The position numbers were made by a program, and so were the translations under genes. From Candidatus Lumbricidiphila eiseniae (GTDB lineage Bacteria > Actinomycetota > Actinomycetes > Actinomycetales > Microbacteriaceae): a stretch of DNA of 55,477 nucleotides. How positions within the stretch are numbered: position 1 is the stretch's first letter; every line of letters begins with the position of its first letter. Location: NCBI GenBank assembly GCA_002529645.1, contig NAEP01000053.1, positions 1 to 55,477 on the forward strand. The letters run 5' to 3'. The notes beneath the pieces are model-generated. The model ran no database searches, was not told where the DNA came from, and saw nothing but the letters and a program-made list of their open reading frames with translations. Of this stretch, positions 48,278 through 55,477 are shown piece by piece.

Positions 48278-49051
48278 CTAGGCAACAATGCCCCGTGGGT
48301 ATCGAGTGAAATTTTCGGGGTCATAGAGGGGCAATATAATGTCTGCACTTCGACGAACCCGTTCGTAGCAGTCGAGAATTTCATACATATTTTCGGAAAT
48401 ACCGAGCGGAATTTCATCAGTAACATTTTGCGCATAAAAGTAACTATCCGACACCGCAACGACACCCTGTGCCGTGTCAATATCAACGACCATGGATGCA
48501 CGGTGGTGCCCACCTGACCACCACGTGCGAAGTCCCGGTGCCAGTTCATCCTCGGCCTCAAGCAGGCGAACGCGCGGCCACGCGGTGGTAACAAGCTCAG
48601 TAAGAATATGATCAGGGATGCTTGTCGCTCGATTGTCATGCGGATGGTGGTGCACGCTGTGGAAATGCAACCAACCTCGTTTCGACATCGCGATCGTCGC
48701 CCGCGGAAAGGCAAGCACATTGCTCACGGTGTAGAGCTGCAGTGGGGTCAGGATGACATGGGTAATATCTTCTGGCACGAGGGAGTGCCGGGAGAGTTGT
48801 TCCAGAATAAATTCGCCAGCAGATCGCTGCATCCGGGCCTTGTCACCGAGAAATGTTGCCCAACCGTCGTTCATGGGTGCAAGATCAACGGCCGGTCCGG
48901 TATTGATGAGAGCACACACGCCATCGCCACGGACGAGTACCACCTGAAACGTCAACGGAAACCACTCGTCGAAACGGCTCATCCAGAAGAGTTCTGGTCC
49001 GGGGATGAGGCTTCTACCCACAGCTAACGTTGTCACCGAATACTGTGTCAT
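48278..49051 (-). CDS. Metallo-beta-lactamase-fold protein with altered metal motif
   Basis: The 257-residue protein has the overall plan of the MBL-fold lactonase group (ALINTGPAVDL, THVILTPLQ). However, the HxHxDH zinc motif that should follow THVILT is replaced by PLQLYTVSN. A later histidine pair (SGGHHRASM) and SVHHHPHD exist. It may have lost hydrolytic zinc chemistry or bind metal differently. It overlaps gntR by four bases, so it is co-translated with the regulator. Confidence 0.7.
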   Translation of the reverse strand: MTQYSVTTLAVGRSLIPGPELFWMSRFDEWFPLTFQVVLVRGDGVCALINTGPAVDLAPMNDGWATFLGDKARMQRSAGEFILEQLSRHSLVPEDITHVILTPLQLYTVSNVLAFPRATIAMSKRGWLHFHSVHHHPHDNRATSIPDHILTELVTTAWPRVRLLEAEDELAPGLRTWWSGGHHRASMVVDIDTAQGVVAVSDSYFYAQNVTDEIPLGISENMYEILDCYERVRRSADIILPLYDPENFTRYPRGIVA

Positions 49052-49761
49052 GACTGCTCCCGAGAATCTTTTGGTGCTGTAAAGTGCGAGAAATTTTCCA
49101 GCTCTGCTCGTACCTGCCGAAGATGCAAATGCATCGCGGCGGAGGCACCGACGCTGTCACGATCGCGTATCGCGTTGATGATTTGCTCGTGCCACACGGT
49201 TCCCCGCGCTATGGCGCCGGGCACAACCGCCGAAACCACCCGGGTACGCTGACCGAGGCCGGTAAGAGAACTGTGCATCGAGACGAGAATGGCGTTGTCT
49301 GTTGCTCGGGCCACAGCATCGTGGAACGCAATATCAAGCTCGGCGTGCTCGTCGGGGGAATCGGTTACACCAACCAATTGCGCATTGAGTGAACTCATTT
49401 CCGCGATGATCTCGGCTGAGGCGGTGCGGGCGGCGATAGCCGCGATGCCTGGTTCAAGAAGCTCGCGTGCTTCCTGCAGCAGTAAAAAGTACTGCTGTGC
49501 ATCCGAGACAGCAAGAAAGTCTGGGTCAAGGACATGCCAGTGATATCTCGGCGCAACCTGTGCGACGCTTCCCTGTCGCACAACGATAAACCCCTTAGCA
49601 TCCAGAGCCTGCAGAGCCTCGCGAGCAACACTGCGCCCGACACCGTACGTTTCGCACAGCACTGATTCGGTGGGCATGGGGGCACCCGGCTCGATGTCGC
49701 CGGATCCGATCTTCTTCAGGTAGTCGCTCACGATGGCGCTACTCAGCCGAACTCGTGCCAC
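49048..49761 (-). CDS. GntR/FadR-type transcriptional regulator
   Basis: The protein has 237 residues. An N-terminal winged helix (GAPMPTESVLCETYGVGRSVAREALQAL) is followed by a helical FCD ligand-binding domain with DIAFHDAV and metal-type histidines (WHEQI, MHLHLRQV). It probably responds to a sugar acid and controls both the genes downstream and the divergent transporter operon. Confidence 0.9.
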   Translation of the reverse strand: MARVRLSSAIVSDYLKKIGSGDIEPGAPMPTESVLCETYGVGRSVAREALQALDAKGFIVVRQGSVAQVAPRYHWHVLDPDFLAVSDAQQYFLLLQEARELLEPGIAAIAARTASAEIIAEMSSLNAQLVGVTDSPDEHAELDIAFHDAVARATDNAILVSMHSSLTGLGQRTRVVSAVVPGAIARGTVWHEQIINAIRDRDSVGASAAMHLHLRQVRAELENFSHFTAPKDSREQS

Positions 49762-49816
49762 GCTGGCTCCCTTCGGAGGCTCTCAAGAGGCTGTCTTGCG
49801 GTGGTGAGGCTCACCG

Positions 49817-49857
49817 TTGACATCAAGAATCACCCCTGCTGAGATGATAACTCATCA
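49817..49857 (+). promoter_or_regulatory. Promoter and possible GntR operator
   Basis: A perfect -35 box TTGACA (49817-49822) lies in the divergent gap. About 20 bp downstream is a short inverted repeat (TGAT at 49845-49848 and ATCA at 49854-49857). The repeat overlaps the expected -10 region, as expected for control by the adjacent GntR protein. Confidence 0.5.
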
Positions 49858-49932
49858 GACAAGTATCTTGCAATATGACGAATTTGCGGTTAGTGTCCTA
49901 GCACCAGTGTCCAACATGTATGAGGTGTAGCG

Positions 49933-50946
49933 ATGATGCAACCCACAGTTCTCCTGACCGACAGCGATCTCGGCGATCGTGATGTGGAGCGTGCCTGGCT
50001 CGTTGATGCGCTGGATGCACGCGTCATCGTGGCCGACTGTAAGAGCGAAGCCGACGTTATGGAGCAGGTGCAAAGCGCTCGACCACACGCAATCGTGACG
50101 CAGTGGGCACCGGTGACAAAGTCAGTGATTGCCGCAGCAACCGAGTGCACAATCATCAGTCGGATTGGTATCGGAGTCGACATGATTGACGTGGAAGCCG
50201 CTGCGGTCGCCGGAATAGAGGTGAAGAACGTACCGCACTACTGCACTGAAGAGGTGGCAGCACACACTGTCGCACTGGCGCTGGCGCTGTGGCGACGCCT
50301 ACCGCAGCTGGATACTGAACTTCGTGAGGGGCGTTGGCACGCCGCCGCGCACGCGCCGCACATCGGCAGACTCTCAAAAGCCACGGTCGGACTGATCGGC
50401 TGTGGCAGAATCGGCAGCCTGGTGGCTCGTGCCTTTCAGGCGCTGGGCAGCAAAGTTATCGTCGTCGATCCCGCGGTTGCAACACCGAACCTTGAGCATG
50501 TGACACTGTCCGATCTCGCGCAGCGTGCGGACATTATCTGTCTCCATGCCCCACTGCTCGAGAGCACTCGCCACACGATCAATCGTGATCTTCTCAACTC
50601 GATGACGAGGGCTCCCGTGCTCATCAACACCTCTCGCGGCGGACTGGTAGATGTTCCCGCTGCGGTAGAGGCGGTCATTGACGGCAGGCTGCGCGGTCTG
50701 GGACTCGATGTATTTGAGGAAGAACCGCTGCCAGCCGACCATCCCGTGTTGGGTGCACCCAACACGCTGATCACCGCGCATGCCGCGTGGTGCTCGCAGG
50801 ATGCCCTGCCCGACCTGAGACGCGGCGCGATTGAAAACGTCATCGAAGCCCTCCGCACGAGAGACCAGTGCGCGCAATATCGCACGGCGGTCTCGGCTCC
50901 CGACGAAACCCTCTGTACGAGGGACCAGCGGAAAGAGACAGCATGA
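49933..50946 (+). CDS. D-2-hydroxyacid dehydrogenase
   Basis: The protein has 337 residues. The NAD-binding motif is GLIGCGRIGSLVARAFQALG. The catalytic Arg is in NTSRGGLVD, Glu in LGLDVFEEEPLP, and His in TAHAAW. It resembles phosphoglycerate dehydrogenase and C-terminal-binding-protein-like enzymes without a regulatory ACT domain. It probably acts on a hydroxy acid imported by the downstream transporter. The last 40 residues carry a degenerate repeat (LRTRDQ/LCTRDQ). Confidence 0.88.
   Translation: MMQPTVLLTDSDLGDRDVERAWLVDALDARVIVADCKSEADVMEQVQSARPHAIVTQWAPVTKSVIAAATECTIISRIGIGVDMIDVEAAAVAGIEVKNVPHYCTEEVAAHTVALALALWRRLPQLDTELREGRWHAAAHAPHIGRLSKATVGLIGCGRIGSLVARAFQALGSKVIVVDPAVATPNLEHVTLSDLAQRADIICLHAPLLESTRHTINRDLLNSMTRAPVLINTSRGGLVDVPAAVEAVIDGRLRGLGLDVFEEEPLPADHPVLGAPNTLITAHAAWCSQDALPDLRRGAIENVIEALRTRDQCAQYRTAVSAPDETLCTRDQRKETA
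50844..50928. repeat. 25-bp direct-repeat pair, period 60, in gene 3' end
   Basis: Copies at 50844-50868 and 50904-50928 have four mismatches and lie near the 3' end of the hydroxyacid dehydrogenase gene. The 60-bp period keeps the frame and adds 20 residues to the tail. It may be an older in-frame member of the insertion group. Confidence 0.6.
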
Positions 50947-51779
50947 GTGGCGATGAGTTTGCCCATCGCAGTGTCGTTGTAACGGGCGCGGCATCCGGCA
51001 TTGGAGAAGCCACCGCAGAGGCGTTTGTTCGAGCGGGGGCGCACACGCTCTTGATTGACCTTGACCACGAGCGCCTCTGCCGGGTGCGGCAGCGTCTCAC
51101 CGAGCTGGAGGGCGCGGCCGAGGTGAGCGCGGTCAGTCTGGACGTGTCTGATTCTGATCGGGTTGCAGACGCGCTGCAAAAAACAGCTGCGGCGCGGGGA
51201 GGCATCCACCACCTTGTCAACGTGGCCGCAAACTTCACTGCCGCCGGTGTGCACGCCACCAGATCCGAGTGGGCCCGATCACTTGATGTTAATGTTGTCG
51301 CCACCGCGATGCTCACGGCCTCAGCAAGCGAATGGATGCCTCCCGGCTCATCGGTCGTGAACATTGCGAGTATTTCGGCCCACGTGGCGCAGGCAGACCG
51401 GTGGACCTACAATGCCACGAAGGCCGCTGTCCTCGCGCTCACCCGCGGACAAGCCTTGGATTTTGCTACGCGCGGTATCCGAGTCAATTCGGTAAGCCCG
51501 GGTTGGATTTGGACAGCTGAAGTTGCACGGGCCGCCGACGGAGACCGTGCCACCTGGGAACCTGTCTGGGGAAAATTTCACATGCTCGGACGGCTCGGGG
51601 AGCCGTCCGAGGTTGCCGATGCGGTGCTCTTCCTCTCCAGTAATCGCGCAAGCTTCATTACCGGGACAGAGCTGATGGTGGACGGTGGCTACTCAGCGAT
51701 GGGACCCGAGGCAACGGGTGAGACCACAAAGTTTTCCGGAACCGATGCACGCTCATCGGCACCGAGGCACCGAGTGTGA
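50943..51779 (+). CDS. Short-chain dehydrogenase/reductase
   Basis: The ATG at 50943 overlaps the upstream stop, giving 278 residues. SDR motifs are VTGAASGIGEA (NAD site), NVAAN, and the catalytic Ser and YNATK. The C-terminus has the common FITGTELMVDGGYS. The last 25 residues are extra. It belongs to the same catabolic operon as the hydroxyacid dehydrogenase and transporter; the substrate is unknown. Confidence 0.9.
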   Translation: MSGDEFAHRSVVVTGAASGIGEATAEAFVRAGAHTLLIDLDHERLCRVRQRLTELEGAAEVSAVSLDVSDSDRVADALQKTAAARGGIHHLVNVAANFTAAGVHATRSEWARSLDVNVVATAMLTASASEWMPPGSSVVNIASISAHVAQADRWTYNATKAAVLALTRGQALDFATRGIRVNSVSPGWIWTAEVARAADGDRATWEPVWGKFHMLGRLGEPSEVADAVLFLSSNRASFITGTELMVDGGYSAMGPEATGETTKFSGTDARSSAPRHRV

Positions 51780-51791
51780 TGGCGAGGCGAC

Positions 51792-52751
51792 ATGTCGAGA
51801 ATAGGTAGTTCTTCCGCTAACAGCACGGCACGCATTTCTCATCGAGGTGCCTTCTTCTCAATAGGGTCACGACCTCGTCTGACCGCACAATCACGGGGTT
51901 TGCTTCTGTGTGCTCTTCCCGCACTCGCGTTCTACCTGTTCGTCGTCCTCGTGCCTACAGTACAGGGAGCACTGCTCGCGTTTACGAACTGGAACGGACT
52001 GGCGAAGGCATATTCGTTCGTAGGAATTGACAATCTGGTCAAGGCGCTTAGCCAACCCGCATCGCTGCGAGCTGTCATCAACACCATAGTTGTGGCTGTC
52101 ACCTTCACCGTCATCCAAAACATCATTGGGCTTGCGGTGGCGATGGGAGTGAACTCACGCATCAAATCCCGCAATATCCTCAAGGTATTGATCTTTGCCC
52201 CCGCCGTCATGACACCGGTCGTAGTTGGCTATTTATGGCAATACATGCTCGCTCCAGATGGACCGGTGAATGCAGCACTGCGAGGATTGGGACTGGGGAG
52301 TTATGCACGGGCATGGCTGGGAGAACCCGGATTAGCTCTTGGATCCATCATCGTGGTTTTGATTTGGCAGTTTGCTGGTTACTCGATGGTTATTTATTTG
52401 GCCGGTCTGCAGGGCATTCCCGAAGAACTCATCGAGGCTGCAGCGATGGACGGTGCCGATTCATTCCGCCGTTTCCGCTCCATCGTGCTGCCCCTGCTTG
52501 CGCCCGCGGTCACGATCAACCTGATGTTGAGCATGATCGGCGGGCTCAAGGTTTTTGACCAAGTTTGGGTGCTTACCGGCGGCGGTCCTGGTGGAAGTAC
52601 CGACACTCTCTCCACCCTCATGTTCCGCGACGCGTTCACCTACGGAAAATTTGGCAATGCCACCGCGCTGGGACTGGTTCTGTTAGTACTCGTTGCACTT
52701 ATCTCCGTGGTCCAGTACCGCGCGTCACTGGTACGAAGAAGGAAAGCATGA
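51792..52751 (+). CDS. ABC sugar transporter permease (MalF type)
   Basis: The protein has 319 residues and six membrane helices. The EAA loop contact with the ATPase is EELIEAAAMDGADSFRRF. Family context is CUT1 carbohydrate importers. The start codon follows the SDR stop by about 12 bases. It pairs with the next permease. Confidence 0.93.
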   Translation: MSRIGSSSANSTARISHRGAFFSIGSRPRLTAQSRGLLLCALPALAFYLFVVLVPTVQGALLAFTNWNGLAKAYSFVGIDNLVKALSQPASLRAVINTIVVAVTFTVIQNIIGLAVAMGVNSRIKSRNILKVLIFAPAVMTPVVVGYLWQYMLAPDGPVNAALRGLGLGSYARAWLGEPGLALGSIIVVLIWQFAGYSMVIYLAGLQGIPEELIEAAAMDGADSFRRFRSIVLPLLAPAVTINLMLSMIGGLKVFDQVWVLTGGGPGGSTDTLSTLMFRDAFTYGKFGNATALGLVLLVLVALISVVQYRASLVRRRKA

Positions 52752-53569
52752 AAACCTACACGTGGCGCACCGGAATCCTCGAATTCTTCATGGTTTTTGT
52801 TGGAGTGGTCTTTGCCTTCCCACTCTACGTTCTCGTCAATATTTCGATACGTCAAGCGAACGATCCTAGCCCTGCGGTGGCGCTAACAACACAACCCACT
52901 TTCCACAACTACGTGGATGCCTGGGGGCAAGCCGGACTCGGACAGGCGATGCTCAACAGTCTCTTCGTCACCGCGACAAGCATTCTGCTCATCGTACTCA
53001 TCGGCGCGCTGACCGCCTACGTAATCGTGCGAGTTTCCTCCCGCCTCTCCACCTTTCTCTTCTGGCTGTTTCTCTGCGGTCTGCTACTGCCGTTTCAGAT
53101 TGCAATGCTTCCGCTGTACTTCACTGTTCGCGATCTCGGACTCCTGGGGAATCTGTGGTCACTGGTCATCTTCTATGTCGGCGGGCAACTACCGTTTGCA
53201 CTGTTCCTTTATGCCGGTTTCATGCGGGCACTTCCCATGGACTACGAGGAAGCCGCATGGATCGATGGTGCCACCGTACTGAGAGGATTTTGGCGGGTGG
53301 TATTTCCACTTCTCCGCGCAATCACCGGAACGGTCATCATCCTCAGTGCTATCACCATCTGGAATGACCTGCTGACACCCCTGCTGTATCTCAGCGGCAC
53401 AACGAACACCACCCTACCGGTCGCGATTATGGGTTTTGTCGATCAGTTTGTCTCAAACTGGCCGCTCATTTTTGCTGGATTAGTTATCGCTGTATCCCCC
53501 ATACTCGCTGCATTTTTTGTTCTACAACGATCGGTCATAAGAGGGTTCTCCAGCGGCCTCAAAGGATAA
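52748..53569 (+). CDS. ABC sugar transporter permease (MalG type)
   Basis: The ATG at 52748 overlaps the upstream stop by four bases, giving 273 residues with six membrane helices. The EAA loop is YEEAAWIDGATVLRGFWRVVFPLL. Together with the MalF-type partner it forms the channel. No ATPase gene lies in the operon. Confidence 0.93.
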   Translation: MKTYTWRTGILEFFMVFVGVVFAFPLYVLVNISIRQANDPSPAVALTTQPTFHNYVDAWGQAGLGQAMLNSLFVTATSILLIVLIGALTAYVIVRVSSRLSTFLFWLFLCGLLLPFQIAMLPLYFTVRDLGLLGNLWSLVIFYVGGQLPFALFLYAGFMRALPMDYEEAAWIDGATVLRGFWRVVFPLLRAITGTVIILSAITIWNDLLTPLLYLSGTTNTTLPVAIMGFVDQFVSNWPLIFAGLVIAVSPILAAFFVLQRSVIRGFSSGLKG

Positions 53570-53631
53570 CATCAGCGGACACATTTTATACCAATTTCTG
53601 CAACACCAAATCCTGACTAAGGAGTCAACAG

Positions 53632-54924
53632 ATGAAACAACACAAGTATTTTTTCGTGGGTGCGATAGGTGCCATTATAGCCGCGGTAACACTCGCAGGG
53701 TGCGCCGGGGCGCCGCAATCATCAGGCGATTCAAACCCCAGTGGGGCAGGCACTCTCACCGTTGTCAGCATTCCCAACTATAAAGGGTCACTTCCCAGCG
53801 CAGTGACAGCATTTGAAAAGGAAAACCCCGCTATTAAGGTGAATCTGCAGTTTGTTGATGTCAACTCGATGTACACGACCATCCGCACTCAGCTCACAGC
53901 GGGCACAGCACCGGATGTATTTACCGTCTTCCCCGGCAACGGCACACCCACCGCAATGGAAGTTTTGGTGCCGAATGGCTATCTAGCTGACCTGTCCGGT
54001 TTGGCACTAGACAAACGAATCCCCCAGGGTATGGATTCGGTCACGAAGGTCGACGGCAAGCGGTACGTACTCCCCCTGTCTCTCGGGGCTATTGGCGGGA
54101 TCTACAACGATGGCGCTCTCACAGCGCTGGGAGTGACGGCACCGAAAACCTGGAGTGAAGTTTTGCAGCTGTGCGGTACAGCAAAAGCTGCTGGCAAGGT
54201 TGCATACTCATACGGGGCACAGACAGCCTGGAATAACCAGCTCATAAGCTTTGCACTGACAGCATCACTTGTCCATGGAAAGGACAAAAATTTTGACAAA
54301 AATCAGACCGCCGGTAAAGCATCCTTTGTCAACTCCGCGTGGAAAATTGCACTGGAAAAACTGCTGCAGATGAATACTGCTGGTTGTTTCCAGAGCACTC
54401 CGCTGGGAACCTCGTACGAGAATGCGACGGCTCTCGTTGCAAAGGGTGACGCACTAGGGATGGTCTCCGTGTCGTCAACTTTCGCGGCAATTACCACCGC
54501 GGCACCCAAGGATGCCACCTTTAGTTTCCACGCGCTCCCAGCAACGGATAATCCAGAAGAAACCTGGATTCCAGCGGGTGCTAGCGGTGCCTTCGGTATA
54601 AACGCCAAGGCAAAAAATCTCGCCGCCGCGAAGAAGTTCCTCGACTTCCTTGCCACAGATGCAACAATGGCTGACATCGCCAAGGCACAGGGAACTCTCC
54701 CGGCGATTACAAGCTCACTCTATGAGACACCTGTGTCGGTGAAAGAGATACTGACCTTCGTCGCTGCCAACAAAACCCATCCATACAATGACCAACTGTG
54801 GCCGAGTCCCAAGGTGGCCCAAACACTGATGGAACAGGTTCAGCAACTCATCGGCGGTCAGACCTCGGTGACTGCAGCCCTCACGGCGATGGACACCGTA
54901 TACGCCGAAGGATCCGGCTCCTAA
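53632..54924 (+). CDS. ABC sugar-binding lipoprotein
   Basis: The protein has 430 residues with a lipoprotein signal (lipobox LAGC). The type I solute-binding fold is clear (GTLTVVSIPNYKGSLPSAVTAFEKENP, TAGTAPDVFTVFPGNG, WIPAGASGAFGINAKAKN). It delivers the sugar or sugar derivative to the two permeases. It is placed last in the operon, which is the reverse of the common order. The likely partner ATPase is a shared MsiK-like protein encoded elsewhere. Confidence 0.93.
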   Translation: MKQHKYFFVGAIGAIIAAVTLAGCAGAPQSSGDSNPSGAGTLTVVSIPNYKGSLPSAVTAFEKENPAIKVNLQFVDVNSMYTTIRTQLTAGTAPDVFTVFPGNGTPTAMEVLVPNGYLADLSGLALDKRIPQGMDSVTKVDGKRYVLPLSLGAIGGIYNDGALTALGVTAPKTWSEVLQLCGTAKAAGKVAYSYGAQTAWNNQLISFALTASLVHGKDKNFDKNQTAGKASFVNSAWKIALEKLLQMNTAGCFQSTPLGTSYENATALVAKGDALGMVSVSSTFAAITTAAPKDATFSFHALPATDNPEETWIPAGASGAFGINAKAKNLAAAKKFLDFLATDATMADIAKAQGTLPAITSSLYETPVSVKEILTFVAANKTHPYNDQLWPSPKVAQTLMEQVQQLIGGQTSVTAALTAMDTVYAEGSGS

Positions 54925-54933
54925 ACACGCGCC

Positions 54934-55023
54934 GTGGCCCCACCCTGCACGTGATCCCGCCCGAGAGCCTCGGTTCGTGAAGCATTCTCATGAGGTGCCA
55001 CCCACCGTGCACGTGATCCCGCC
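54934..55023. repeat. 28/29-bp direct-repeat pair with 33-bp spacer
   Basis: Copies at 54934-54961 and 54995-55023 differ by one-base length and a few substitutions, with a 33-bp spacer; the period is 61 at the 5' side. The repeat carries the self-complementary GCACGTG. It lies after the solute-binding protein gene and before the transposase end. Confidence 0.85.
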
Positions 55024-55113
55024 ATGAAGGGAATCTCAGTTGACTTGTCAAGTTGTGGTTGGTGCTGGGGTGGGTGGGCTCTGATGGGATTTTGTTTCGT
55101 CGCGCGGGAGCGC

Positions 55114-55476
55114 TCAGGTTATGTTGATGTGTCGTCTGGCGGGGGTGAGGGCGGCTTGTTTGTGGTTCTTTCCCTCGCGGTGTTTCCGGTTGTAGTAGGT
55201 GCGGGATTCGGGGTGGTGACGGGTGGTCGCTTCGGCCGAGGGGTAGCAGGTGCGCAGCAGTCGGTGGTTGTAGCGCTTGGGGCGGTGCGGGTTCCCGCTG
55301 ATGCGTCCGGGGTCTTTGGGGACGGGTGCGATGCCTGCGATGTCGGGGAGCCGGTCGGCGGATTCGAGCACAGTGAGGGTGCCGCTGGTGAATGCGATGA
55401 ACTCCGCGGCAAGCAGGGGCCCGAAACCGGGGATGCTCAGCAGGGATTCGGCGTGCTGGTGGCGATGAAACCGGGT
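55114..55476 (-). pseudogene. IS110-family transposase, C-terminal part
   Basis: Only the 3' end is in the window; it continues beyond 55477. It shows the IS110/IS116/IS902 C-terminal helix-hairpin region (LLSIPGFGPLLAAEF, IAGIAPVPKDPGRISG, RPKRYNHRLLRTCYPSA, KREGKN-like). The frame ends with a TGA at 55114-55116. Related transposases usually continue here with TWAL and about 20 more residues, so the stop is probably a mutated tryptophan codon. It is likely inactive or slightly truncated. Confidence 0.8.
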
Positions 55477-55477
55477 C

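Noticed and set aside
2678-55023. A conventional CRISPR array
   Set aside because: No site has more than two clear copies of the same repeat, the repeat sequence differs at every site, and no cas gene is in the window.
55114-55116. UGA read as tryptophan
   Set aside because: The other transposase also has TAG at Trp positions, and the housekeeping genes show no internal TGA, so mutation is the simpler explanation.

Overview
The window looks like chromosomal DNA of a high-GC actinobacterium, most likely a member of the Microbacteriaceae. The evidence is the gene order proA/nadD/rsfS, proB-obgE-rpmA-rplU-rne, ndk-DUF4233-folC-ileS and sufB-sufD-Rieske-sufC-sufT next to ctaA/ctaB. An actinobacterial translational-type ileS T-box, a vitamin K epoxide reductase-like protein and an archaeal-style ValS fit as well. 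The species is not identified.

Layout. 1-3960: edge of an integrated or decayed element. It holds a small membrane protein, a cysteine-motif protein, a protein cut by an insertion sequence, a broken IS982-like element and the tail of a serine recombinase ending at a tRNA-Ala(GGC) gene. 4091-8636: rsfS, a repeat-rich anchored protein, nadD, a small membrane protein and proA. 8804-11774: an alpha/beta hydrolase with two lipoproteins, inserted between proA and proB. 12221-15396: proB, obgE, rpmA, rplU. 15777-18973: two surface or secreted proteins, one with four ricin-type lectin repeats. 19113-28836: rne, a VKOR-like gene, ndk, a DUF4233 gene, folC and ileS with its T-box. 29012-31258: two paralogous modules of a cysteine-containing small protein plus a lipoprotein, each damaged in a different half. 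31491-35359: valS, a small conserved protein and a thiostrepton-resistance-type rRNA methyltransferase. 35399-41673: SUF iron-sulfur genes, then heme A and heme O synthesis. 41716-46716: a dihydroxyacetone operon (aquaporin, DhaK, DhaL and a fused DhaM-HPr-EI). 47079-54924: divergent gene clusters around a GntR regulator (dehydrogenases, a beta-lactamase-fold protein, and a sugar-type ABC importer without its ATPase). 55114-55476: the end of an IS110-type transposase.

Main discovery. About a dozen places carry a direct repeat of roughly 25-30 bp with one unique 28-35 bp stretch between the copies. The distance from copy to copy is 61 bp at seven sites and 58-62 bp at the others. Each site has a different repeat sequence, so this is not a normal CRISPR array. 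Two insertions interrupt the otherwise readable IS982 transposase, and two can be compared with a paralogous site carrying one copy. These comparisons show that the repeat is pre-existing local DNA that was duplicated while about 32 bp of new DNA was inserted. That geometry (28-30 bp target duplication, 32-33 bp insert) is what CRISPR type I-E Cas1-Cas2 makes when it adds a spacer. I infer scattered off-target spacer integration. No cas genes are in the window, so the enzyme is an inference.

Other systems worth attention are two candidate secreted-effector/lipoprotein (toxin-immunity-like) cassettes with duplicated or decaying partners, the thiopeptide-resistance methyltransferase, and a 23-bp palindrome over the ctaA promoter.
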